NCBI GenBank assembly: GCA_036503065.1
Contig: DASXXM010000390.1
Coordinates: 1-17,811, forward strand
Source: DATEPR01 sp036503065
GTDB lineage: Bacteria; Actinomycetota; Actinomycetes; Mycobacteriales; Pseudonocardiaceae
Direction of reading: 5' to 3'
DNA length: 17,811 nucleotides
A model generated the notes under the pieces. The model made no database searches. It had not been told where the DNA came from and saw nothing but the letters and a program-made list of their open reading frames with translations. Position numbers and translations under genes: made by a program. Positions 7,479 through 14,007 of this stretch are shown here, one piece after another; the stretch's first letter is position 1, and the number at the start of each line of letters is the position of its first letter.

Positions 7479-8639
7479 ATGGCAGCCCAGGAAAGTCCGG
7501 AACTCATCGGCCTGTTCACCGCCTACACGGCCGGCCCGGACAGCATCGGCCGGCACCTTGGCCGGGCCGTCGCCGACCGGGACCGCGACGATCCGCTGAT
7601 CGCCGCGACCGCCACCGACATCGCCCTGTATCCGGGCGGCGGCCGGCCGCCGACGGTCGAGGCGTTCCGCGTGTCGACCCGTGGGTTCAAGGAACTCGCG
7701 GGCGTGTCCCATCTCGGCCCCGCGGTGGCGAGCCTGGTCCGCATCCGGACCCTGCTCGGCGACGGCTCATGGCGGTCGGACGCGGAACACCTGCTCACCG
7801 AGGTCAAGGCCACCAGGGCCGCGAACAGCACCGAACTGTGGCGGGACACGATCGCGGTCGAGGCCTACCGGGGCCGCGAGCGGGAGATCGCCAACATGAT
7901 CGACTACTCCTGTGCCGTCACCGCCCGTTACCTGACCACCGCGCTGGCCGACGAGGACTACCTGACGCCGGAGACACTCCGGTCGGACTACCTCACGGGC
8001 GCCCCGGTGCCGATCAACGACATGATGATCGCGACGTTCTTCCTGGCGGGCATGGACATCAGCTTCCGCATCACCCGCTGGCTGCGGACCCAGCGGGTCG
8101 ACTGGGAGCGGGCCATGGTCGTCATCGCGGGCCAGCAGGGCCGCCCGACGGCCGGGGTCACCTGGCCCACCAGCAGCGTGGCCACCATGATCATGGGTGC
8201 GTCCGGCCAACGGCTGCCGCTGGAGCGCATGTACCTCGCCCCGCACGCGCCCACGTTCGCCACACCGGCAGGCGGCGACCTGACCGAGGTGATCGCGCTG
8301 GAGGAGCGGCTGCGCGGCATCTGGTGCGCCACCAGGGCAACGGTCGAACTGGGCACCGTGATGTTCGACGGCTACCCCCGGTACACCCCGGCCGGCGTGC
8401 GCTTCCCCGACATCAGCGACCCCACGGTGACGGAGGTCGGCGAGATGCCCGTGATCCACTCGGCCGACGACATGCGCGCCATGGTCACCCGGCTGCGCGT
8501 GGTCCTCGAGGACCCGAGACAGCTGCTGTCCGGCTGTGTCACCGACTTCGCCGTCGCGTCACTGGCGGCCACCGACAACGACCCGACCAGGGTCGTGGTC
8601 CCGGGCTTGACCGGCGTGCATTACCCGAGGGACCTCTGA
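7479..8639 (+). CDS. Uncharacterised 386-residue protein in transport/catabolic operon
   Basis: I do not recognise this family. The protein is soluble (no signal peptide, no clear membrane helix) and shows no P-loop, Rossmann GxGxxG or metal-binding HxH motif. Its amino-terminal 170 residues look mostly helical, with an acidic/basic patch EAYRGREREIANMIDYSC (128-145). A central part contains a hydrophobic helix-like stretch INDMMIATFFLAGMDISFRI (179-198). The carboxy-terminal half has Gly/Pro-rich loops, including GQQGRPTAGVTWPTSS (218-233) and FDGYPRYTPAGVRFPDIS (296-313). Single cysteines sit at 145, 283 and 353. ATG 7479 follows GAGGAA (7471-7476) and lies 6 nt after the EAR gene. Its stop shares one base with the aldolase start (TGATG). 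Length, G/C-ending codons and tight packing show it is a real gene. Position suggests an enzyme or accessory factor of the same pathway. Confidence 0.85.
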   Translation: MAAQESPELIGLFTAYTAGPDSIGRHLGRAVADRDRDDPLIAATATDIALYPGGGRPPTVEAFRVSTRGFKELAGVSHLGPAVASLVRIRTLLGDGSWRSDAEHLLTEVKATRAANSTELWRDTIAVEAYRGREREIANMIDYSCAVTARYLTTALADEDYLTPETLRSDYLTGAPVPINDMMIATFFLAGMDISFRITRWLRTQRVDWERAMVVIAGQQGRPTAGVTWPTSSVATMIMGASGQRLPLERMYLAPHAPTFATPAGGDLTEVIALEERLRGIWCATRATVELGTVMFDGYPRYTPAGVRFPDISDPTVTEVGEMPVIHSADDMRAMVTRLRVVLEDPRQLLSGCVTDFAVASLAATDNDPTRVVVPGLTGVHYPRDL

Positions 8640-9385
8640 TGTTCCTACCACGCCTACGGGCCGGCGAACTGACCCTGATGCTGGGTATCCGCAGCAGCCG
8701 CACCACGGACATCGTCCACATCGCACACTCGACCGGCCACCACGCCATCATGATCGACCTGGAACACAGCACCATGTCCACGGATGTCGCCGCCACGCTG
8801 TGCGCCGCGGCCGGCAGCCTTGGCCTGACGGCGATCGTCCGGATCCCGGAACGCGAGTACGGCATGATCGGCCGCCTGTTGGACGGCGGCGCGCACGGCA
8901 TCGTCGCGCCGCGCATCGAAACGGTCGAGGAGGCACGACAGATCGCCGGGGCATGCCGGTTCCCGCCGCGCGGCCAGCGCTCCCAGACCGCCATGGTCCC
9001 CCAACTGGGCATGCGGCCCACTCCGGCGCGGGAGCTGAATCCGGCGCTGGACGACACGGTCGTCGTGCAGATCCTGCTGGAAACGCCGACCGGCATCGCC
9101 AACGCGGACGCCATCGCGGCGCTGGACGGCGTGGACATGCTCGCCATCGGCGCGAACGACCTCACCGCGGAACTCGGTGTCCCCGGCCAGTACGACGACG
9201 GTCGGGTGCGGCAGGCCATCGCGAGCGTCGGCGCCGCCGCCAAACGGCACGGGAAGCTGCTGATGGTCGGCGGCATGCGCGACGTACCCCCCGATGTCAG
9301 CCCGCTTCGGCTGACCGGGTTCGACAGTGCCCTGCTGTTCGAGGCGGCCAAGGCCGCCGCCGCCATGGAGGCCAGTCATGCTTGA
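8639..9385 (+). CDS. HpcH/HpaI-family metal-dependent pyruvate aldolase
   Basis: This is a class II aldolase of the HpcH/HpaI family, which cleaves 4-hydroxy-2-oxo acids to pyruvate (or a related oxo acid) and an aldehyde or ketone. At 248 aa it has normal family length. Key residues of E. coli HpaI have clear counterparts: H43 in DLEHS (catalytic base), R68 in VRIPE (pyruvate binding), E148 in LLETPTGI and D174 in GANDL (metal ligands). GGAHGIVAPRIETVEEA (83-99) is the usual barrel strand. The start ATG overlaps the previous TGA by one base. The final 8 nt overlap the amidohydrolase gene. In known pathways such aldolases act last, after ring cleavage or hydration of an aromatic acid. The true substrate here is not determined; amino-acid or sugar-acid related oxo acids are alternatives. 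Confidence 0.88.
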   Translation: MFLPRLRAGELTLMLGIRSSRTTDIVHIAHSTGHHAIMIDLEHSTMSTDVAATLCAAAGSLGLTAIVRIPEREYGMIGRLLDGGAHGIVAPRIETVEEARQIAGACRFPPRGQRSQTAMVPQLGMRPTPARELNPALDDTVVVQILLETPTGIANADAIAALDGVDMLAIGANDLTAELGVPGQYDDGRVRQAIASVGAAAKRHGKLLMVGGMRDVPPDVSPLRLTGFDSALLFEAAKAAAAMEASHA

Positions 9386-10244
9386 TGTGCCGTTGCCGAT
9401 GCGACCCTTCGACACCAACACGAAGCCGCGGTTCCCGATGCCGGAGGGCAGCTGTGACACGCACTTCCACGTGTTCGAGCCCGGTTTCCCGCACGTGCCG
9501 AAGCCGCTGTACGACTTCCCGGACGGCACGCTCGACCAGTACCTGAAGATGGCGGAGTGGCTCGGCATCCAGCGGATGGTGTTGGTGCAGCCGACCTACT
9601 ACGGCACGGACAACAGCCTCCTGGTCCAGACCCTGCGCCTGTTCGGCCCGCGGTGCCGTGGCGTGGTGCGCATCGAGGAGGACACAACAGAGGACGAACT
9701 CGACTTCTTCCACGAGATCGGCGTGCGCGCCATCCGCATCGACCTGTTCGCCCGCGCGTCCTGGCCGACGCTGGACATCATCAGGTACATCCACAAGATG
9801 GCGGCCCGCGCCCGCCCGCGCGGCTGGCATCTGCAGTTCTACACGCCCGGCGTGATAGTCCGGAACCTGCTCCCGTTCCTGAGCGATTTCGAGGACACCT
9901 TCGTGATCGATCACATGGGCTACATGAAGGAGTCCGACGGCCTGACCCAGGCCGATTTCGCCCGCCTGATCGAGGTACTGGCCGGCGGCCACTGCTACGT
10001 CAAGCTGTCCGGCCCTTACCGCGTCGCACCGAACAAGCCCTTGTCCGCGGTCGAGCCGATCGGCCGGGCTTTGGTCGCGGCACGCCCCGACCGCCTCATC
10101 TGGGGCTCGGACTGGCCGCACCTGACCAACGGACAACGGGACACCGGCGAACTGCTGAACCTACTGGCCGACTGGGCCCCCGACGAGACGGACCGTCACC
10201 AGATCCTGGTCTCCTCACCCACCCGGTTGTTCTATGCGGACTGA
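9378..10244 (+). CDS. Amidohydrolase-2 family hydrolase, LigI (2-pyrone-4,6-dicarboxylate lactonase)-like
   Basis: This is a TIM-barrel hydrolase of the amidohydrolase-2 (COG3618-like) family, 288 aa. The barrel motifs are present: DTHFHVF (27-33; H29, H31), H151 in WHLQFYTPG, DHMG (178-181; H179) and GSDWPH (243-248; D245). This set matches LigI-type lactonases, which open lactones such as 2-pyrone-4,6-dicarboxylate without a metal. ATG 9378 is chosen over upstream starts because GGAGG lies at 9367-9371, six nt before it; the start lies 8 nt inside the aldolase gene. In the 4,5-cleavage protocatechuate route, LigI is followed by a hydratase and then an aldolase giving pyruvate and oxaloacetate. 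Only hydrolase and aldolase are seen here, with no dioxygenase or hydratase. It is the last of the tightly packed genes. Confidence 0.85.
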   Translation: MLDVPLPMRPFDTNTKPRFPMPEGSCDTHFHVFEPGFPHVPKPLYDFPDGTLDQYLKMAEWLGIQRMVLVQPTYYGTDNSLLVQTLRLFGPRCRGVVRIEEDTTEDELDFFHEIGVRAIRIDLFARASWPTLDIIRYIHKMAARARPRGWHLQFYTPGVIVRNLLPFLSDFEDTFVIDHMGYMKESDGLTQADFARLIEVLAGGHCYVKLSGPYRVAPNKPLSAVEPIGRALVAARPDRLIWGSDWPHLTNGQRDTGELLNLLADWAPDETDRHQILVSSPTRLFYAD

Positions 10245-10258
10245 CCCCGCCAACTGGG

Positions 10259-10264
10259 TATGAT
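10259..10264 (+). promoter_or_regulatory. Possible -10 element before the deacetylase gene
   Basis: TATGAT is a near-consensus -10 hexamer, 36 nt before the ATG at 10301. No good -35 is seen at 16-18 nt spacing. The same nine bases, TATGATTCC, recur in front of the MarR gene at 12192. If used, transcription would start near 10271, inside the left arm of the hairpin described next. Confidence 0.35.
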
Positions 10265-10296
10265 TCCCTGGAATTCGGGTAGTTCCAGGGGGAATC
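10262..10296 (+). promoter_or_regulatory. Hairpin covering the ribosome binding site of the deacetylase gene
   Basis: CCCTGGAA (10266-10273) pairs perfectly with TTCCAGGG (10283-10290) across a 9-nt loop. GATT (10262-10265) can extend the stem with AATC (10293-10296) past two bulged G residues. The right arm contains the purine-rich ribosome site AGGGGGAA (10287-10294) of the gene at 10301. In a read-through transcript from the upstream operon this would hide the site. It could also act as a weak terminator, but no T-run follows. Confidence 0.45.
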
Positions 10297-10300
10297 GATC

Positions 10301-12142
10301 ATGAAGCGTTGGACGCTGTCCGCGGCTGCCCTCGTGACGATGGCGGCCATCGTCACCACGATGGCACCGATCGCCGCTGCCGCCGGCACGGCCGGAATGG
10401 CCACCGGCGAGAAGGACCTCAACATCGTCGCGCACGAGGACGACGATCAGCTGTTCATCAACCCGGACATCCAACAGGCCATGTCGAGGGTCGTCCCCGT
10501 CCGGACGGTCTTCGTCACCGCGGGCGAGTTCAACGGTGACTCCGTCAGCCGGGAACACTACGCACAACAACGCGAACTCGGCATCAGAGCCGCCTACGCA
10601 CAGATGGCGTCGGTGGCGAACCAGTGGACGGTCACCACCGAATCCCTTGAGGGAAGGCTCATCGAGCTGGACACGCTCACCGCGGCGCCGACCGTCGCGG
10701 TCATGTTCCTCACCCTGCCCGACGGCGGCGACAGCCTCCAGCCGGCGGCACTGACGAACCTGAGGCAGAGCACCACTTTCGTGGCGAACACCATCGTGCC
10801 GACCGGCAGTCCCGTCACCCAGTCGTATTCGTACAACCAGGCCCAGCTGACCGCCGTACTGGTCGACATCATGACGGAGTTCGCACCGACGGTCATCCAC
10901 ACCCAGGACAACAGGCCGGATTCGTTCCTCGACGCCGACCACCCCGACCACGTCGCCGTGGCGAACTTCGTCCAGACCGCGGCCGACGCCTACGCCCACC
11001 GACCCGTCCTCGTCGACTACCGGGACTACAACATCCAGAGTTCACCCGCCAACCTGTCGCCCGACATCGCGACACCGAAAGCCACCACCTACGCGCTCTA
11101 CCGGTCATTCGACTCGCAGGCCACCGTCAGCCCGGGGTGGACCGCAAGTCAGTACACGCGTTGGGGTTTGGGCACTTCCTGGGCAACCGTGGACGGACAG
11201 GGCCGGACCTTCGCGTTCGACGTCCAGGGCGGCGTGGTCCTGGTGTGGGCCAACGGTGCCGGTCCGGTCGGCATCGGTGGCAGCGAGCTCAGTTCGAACC
11301 TGACGGCCAACCGCAACGCAGACGGCCGCGTGGAGGTCTTCGGTGTCTCCATGGCGACCGGCGACGTCATGACGTCGTTCATGACAACGGCGGGCGTGTT
11401 CTCGGGCTGGGTCGACCTGGGGAACCCCACCGCCACCGGCGCGACCGGCACCGGCACGCCGATCGTGGGAACCAACGCCGACGGACGCCTGCAGGTGTTC
11501 GTCAAGAACTCCGGTGGCGGCATCAGCACCATCTGGCAGACGTCGGTCAACGGCACGTTCTCGGGCTGGTTGGACATGCACGGCTCGGACATCCAGGGTT
11601 CACCGGCGGTCATCACGCGCGCCAACGGCAGGATGGAACTGTTCGCGTCCACCCGCGGCGGTGTCCTCAACTGGTCCCAGACAGCGCCCAACGCGGGCTG
11701 GACCGCCGCGACGACGAGGGTGACCACCGCCGTCTCCAGCTCCCCCACCGTGGCCGCGAACGCCGACGGCCGGCTGGAGATCTTCTACCGCACCACGGCA
11801 GGCGCCGTCGGCACCCTGTACGAGACGACCAGCGGCGGCTGGACCACGACCTCCACCGACCTCGCCGGCAACGGCGGTGTCGGCGACATCGCCGCCACCA
11901 CCGCCGCCGACGGCCGAATCTTCCTGATGGAGCGCGACAAGGACGGCGCCCTGAGCACCACATCGCAGTCCGCCGTCAACGCCTCGTTCGCCAACTGGAC
12001 CAGCCTGGGCGGCGCGACACCCGGCACACCCAGCTTCGTCAACACGAACGGCACCCTGACCGCACTGGCAATCGGCGACAACGACGCCCTGTTCGCCGCA
12101 ACCACGCAGACCGGCTTCACCTCCTGGCAGAACCTCGGCTAG
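10301..12142 (+). CDS. Secreted LmbE/PIG-L-family deacetylase with C-terminal seven-repeat propeller
   Basis: This is a 613-aa exported protein. Residues 1-28 form a signal peptide (MKRW, a hydrophobic core and an Ala-rich end). Residues about 38-265 are a LmbE/PIG-L N-acetylglucosamine-type deacetylase domain. The zinc/catalytic motif reads AHEDDD (44-49) instead of the usual AHPDDE, keeping H45, D47 and D48. TAGE (73-76) and HPDH (214-217) are also present. Residues about 295-613 carry seven repeats centred on N/A-D-G-R-hydrophobic-x-hydrophobic-F, near 299, 340, 394, 441, 489, 537 and 583, spaced 41-54 residues. This suggests a seven-bladed PLL-like or sialidase-like propeller that could bind glycans. 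ATG 10301 has AGGGGGAA upstream. The gene is 56 nt after the operon and may be separately expressed. A role in deacetylating an extracellular glycan or glycoconjugate is inferred. Confidence 0.85.
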   Translation: MKRWTLSAAALVTMAAIVTTMAPIAAAAGTAGMATGEKDLNIVAHEDDDQLFINPDIQQAMSRVVPVRTVFVTAGEFNGDSVSREHYAQQRELGIRAAYAQMASVANQWTVTTESLEGRLIELDTLTAAPTVAVMFLTLPDGGDSLQPAALTNLRQSTTFVANTIVPTGSPVTQSYSYNQAQLTAVLVDIMTEFAPTVIHTQDNRPDSFLDADHPDHVAVANFVQTAADAYAHRPVLVDYRDYNIQSSPANLSPDIATPKATTYALYRSFDSQATVSPGWTASQYTRWGLGTSWATVDGQGRTFAFDVQGGVVLVWANGAGPVGIGGSELSSNLTANRNADGRVEVFGVSMATGDVMTSFMTTAGVFSGWVDLGNPTATGATGTGTPIVGTNADGRLQVFVKNSGGGISTIWQTSVNGTFSGWLDMHGSDIQGSPAVITRANGRMELFASTRGGVLNWSQTAPNAGWTAATTRVTTAVSSSPTVAANADGRLEIFYRTTAGAVGTLYETTSGGWTTTSTDLAGNGGVGDIAATTAADGRIFLMERDKDGALSTTSQSAVNASFANWTSLGGATPGTPSFVNTNGTLTALAIGDNDALFAATTQTGFTSWQNLG

Positions 12143-12169
12143 CACGGACCGCCCACTAAAGGTGGCCAT

Positions 12170-12197
12170 CGCATAATCGTTTCGCTCGATGTATGAT
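12170..12197 (+). promoter_or_regulatory. Probable promoter and operator of the MarR gene
   Basis: TATGAT at 12192-12197 is a near-consensus -10 hexamer ending 8 nt before the ATG at 12206. That is the spacing expected for a leaderless transcript, and no ribosome binding site is present. An imperfect inverted repeat, CATAATCG (12172-12179) against CGATGTATG (12187-12195, one extra G), overlaps the -10, which would suit autorepression by MarR. The -35 region is weak. Confidence 0.45.
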
Positions 12198-12205
12198 TCC
12201 TGAGC

Positions 12206-12697
12206 ATGAACGATAGGGGCGTGGTGGCGGGGCCACCCGGACCACGGACCGGGACCACGTTCCTGCTGGCCCAGCTCGGGGCGCATGCCGCGCAGCGGTT
12301 CGCGGAGCGCATCGCCGAACTGGAGCTGACCCCGCCACAGACCGGACTGCTCCGCTGCGTCGCGCAGCGGCCGGGCCAGAGCCAGCAGGTGATCGCAGGC
12401 CAACTCGGCACGACACCCAGCCGGCTGGTCGCCCTCGTCGACGGTTTGCAACAGCGCGGCCTGATCGAGCGGCGGCGCAATCCGGGCGATCGTCGCCACT
12501 ACGCCCTCCACCTCACCGACGCCGGGCGTCGCTGCATGGCCAGCATCGGCCAGGCCGTCCGGCAGCACGAGGACGCCCTCTGTGCCGGACTCTCCGCGGC
12601 CGAGCGCGCCCAACTCCAGGCACTGCTGGCCCGACTGGCCACCGGACAGGGGCTGGCCACGCTGGCACATCCCGGATACGGCTCGTTGCTCCTATGA
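12206..12697 (+). CDS. MarR-family transcriptional regulator
   Basis: This is a 163-aa winged-helix regulator of the MarR family, normally a homodimeric repressor released by small phenolic or drug-like ligands. The helix-turn-helix lies at about 45-85, with QQVIAGQLGTTPSRLVALVD (60-79) as the recognition region. The wing carries the family signature RNPGDRRHYALHLT (91-104). Amino- and carboxy-terminal helices (about 18-40 and 108-147) would form the dimer interface. ATG 12206 fits a leaderless start just after a TATGAT box. A membrane protein and an SnoaL-like gene follow, separated by 73 nt that contain a second promoter, so MarR probably controls them as well as itself. Whether it also controls the upstream deacetylase is unknown. 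Confidence 0.9.
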   Translation: MNDRGVVAGPPGPRTGTTFLLAQLGAHAAQRFAERIAELELTPPQTGLLRCVAQRPGQSQQVIAGQLGTTPSRLVALVDGLQQRGLIERRRNPGDRRHYALHLTDAGRRCMASIGQAVRQHEDALCAGLSAAERAQLQALLARLATGQGLATLAHPGYGSLLL

Positions 12698-12701
12698 AAT
12701 C

Positions 12702-12736
12702 ATGCGCTTGACAAATCATTACAGTCAGCGCATCGT
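12702..12736 (+). promoter_or_regulatory. Promoter with palindromic operator before the membrane-protein gene
   Basis: A consensus -35 TTGACA (12708-12713) is followed after 17 nt by CATCGT (12731-12736), a weak -10. The promoter core lies between the inverted repeats ATGCGC (12702-12707) and GCGCAT (12729-12734). The right-hand sequence CGCATCGTTTTAGCG (12729-12743) resembles CGCATAATCGTTTCGC (12170-12185) in front of MarR, so both may be MarR operators. Confidence 0.5.
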
Positions 12737-12770
12737 TTTAGCGGAGCAACCAACACACTTGGAGGGTTCG

Positions 12771-13502
12771 ATGACCACCGAACAACTCGCGTCCCGATCA
12801 GGTCGGCCACGCACCCCGCAGGGCGGCCCGCCGCTGATCATTCCCGGCCTGGTGTTCGCGGTGTTCACCGTGCTGACCGCCGTCATCGGCGCGGGCGGCC
12901 CGCGGATCACGGCCAGCGCCGCGGATGTCGCGGCCTACTACACCGGCCACCACACGCTCGCCATGCTCTGGGGCACGATCGTGTTCGGGTCCTCGATCCC
13001 GCTGACCATCTGGACCGCCACCGTCTACCGGCGGCTCCGGCAGTTCGGGATCACGGCACCGGGCATCGCGATGAGCCTGGCAGGCGGCCTGCTGGCGGCC
13101 GGCGCACTCGCGGTGTCCGGGCTGTCGATCTGGACCGCGGCACAGCCGGTCATCGCGGCCCAACCCGGCCTCGCCGCCGCGCTGAACGGGCTGTCCTTCG
13201 CCACCGGCGGTGTCGGTTTCGTGGTACCGCTCGCGCTGCTGGTCGCAGGCGTCTGCGTGCCGTCGCTGTTCGCCAGGCTGCTGCCTCGCCCGCTGGCGTG
13301 GTTCGGCCTGGTCGTCGCCGTGTTCAGCGCGCTGGCCACGCTGTCGCTGCTGGTCGCGCCGCTGGCTGTACTACTGCCCGTCGGCCGCTTCGGTGGCGGC
13401 GTGCTCTGGCTGCTGGCCGCCAGCGTGCTGCTGCCCCGCAAGCGTCGGCGTGGCGAGGTGGCCGCCCCGGTCCGGGCAGTGGCCGAGCACAGCACCGTCT
13501 GA
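12771..13502 (+). CDS. Six-helix integral membrane protein, function unknown
   Basis: This is a 243-aa membrane protein with about six hydrophobic segments: roughly 21-42, 62-82, 98-120, 143-165, 174-200 and 205-222. A short polar amino terminus rich in Arg and Pro and a basic carboxy-terminal tail (RKRRRGE, 223-229) by the positive-inside rule place both ends in the cytoplasm. The overall look recalls DUF4386-type small membrane proteins of actinomycetes, but I cannot assign it firmly. ATG 12771 has a strong GGAGGG site at 12761-12766. It lies behind a promoter with a palindrome and downstream of marR, so repression by MarR is likely. No transport motif of the MFS or RND families is visible, so calling it an efflux pump would be unsupported. 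Confidence 0.8.
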   Translation: MTTEQLASRSGRPRTPQGGPPLIIPGLVFAVFTVLTAVIGAGGPRITASAADVAAYYTGHHTLAMLWGTIVFGSSIPLTIWTATVYRRLRQFGITAPGIAMSLAGGLLAAGALAVSGLSIWTAAQPVIAAQPGLAAALNGLSFATGGVGFVVPLALLVAGVCVPSLFARLLPRPLAWFGLVVAVFSALATLSLLVAPLAVLLPVGRFGGGVLWLLAASVLLPRKRRRGEVAAPVRAVAEHSTV

Positions 13503-13524
13503 CCGACAGAACGAGGTGAGTCAC

Positions 13525-13920
13525 GTGCCCGACATCAGCGATTTCCTGGCCGACCTGGCCGCCGCGGAGACCAAGGCCAACACCGAACAGCTCACGGCGA
13601 TCCTCACGGACGACTTCACCGCGGTGGGACCGCTCGGCTTCACGCTATCCAAAAAGGACTGGCTGGACCGGCACGAGACCGGGGCGCTCAAGTACGAGAG
13701 CTTCGAGTTCGTCGACGTCCGGCAGCGCCACTACGGCGACGCCACCGTGGTGGTCGCCCGACAGGAGGCGCCCGGCGCCTACCGGGGCAACCCGGTGCCG
13801 AGCACCCTCCGGGTCACGCTGGTACTGGTGCGGCACGCCGAAACCTGGCAACTCGCCACCGCGCACATGAGCTTCGTCGCGGGAACACCGGGCGCACCAC
13901 CCATCCCAGGAAGAGCCTGA
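13525..13920 (+). CDS. SnoaL/DUF4440-like (NTF2-fold) small protein
   Basis: This is a 131-aa protein with the layout of NTF2-fold SnoaL/DUF4440 proteins. A helical amino terminus (DFLADLAAAETKANTEQLTA) leads into ILTDDFTAVGPLGFTLSKKD (27-46), the typical D-D-F-x-x-x-G-P-x-G stretch. This is followed by beta strands including YGDATVVVARQEA and ending in TWQLATAHMSFV (about 107-118). Such folds serve as small enzymes or binding proteins, and no catalytic residue can be assigned. GTG 13525 is chosen with the GAGGTGAG site just upstream at 13513-13520; an in-frame GTG at 13516 is possible. It begins 22 nt after the membrane protein gene, so the two are co-transcribed, and a strong terminator follows. 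Confidence 0.82.
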   Translation: MPDISDFLADLAAAETKANTEQLTAILTDDFTAVGPLGFTLSKKDWLDRHETGALKYESFEFVDVRQRHYGDATVVVARQEAPGAYRGNPVPSTLRVTLVLVRHAETWQLATAHMSFVAGTPGAPPIPGRA

Positions 13921-13933
13921 CCTTACGAAACGG

Positions 13934-13967
13934 AAAGGGGGGACGTGCTCCGCACGTCCCCCCTTTT
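13934..13967 (+). terminator. Strong intrinsic terminator
   Basis: AAAGGGGGGACGTGC (13934-13948) and its exact complement (13952-13966) form a perfect 15-bp stem with the 3-nt loop TCC. The right arm ends in TTT followed by a further T at 13967. It ends the marR-linked operon. Because the left arm begins with AAA, it could also stop transcription in the other direction. Confidence 0.9.
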
Positions 13968-14007
13968 CTATGCCCGGACACAACTTCGCACGGAAGGTCG
14001 CACGACA

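Noticed and set aside
6401..8638. Very long + strand frame leading into the aldolase
   Set aside because: Upstream of 8639 the product is Arg/Pro-rich shadow of the EAR and 386-aa genes; the aldolase fold begins at the ATG at 8639 with residues at the expected spacing.
12147..12168. Terminator after the deacetylase gene
   Set aside because: Only a 5-bp stem with a bulge (GCC-AC/GTGGC) can be drawn and there is no T-run, so it is too weak to annotate.
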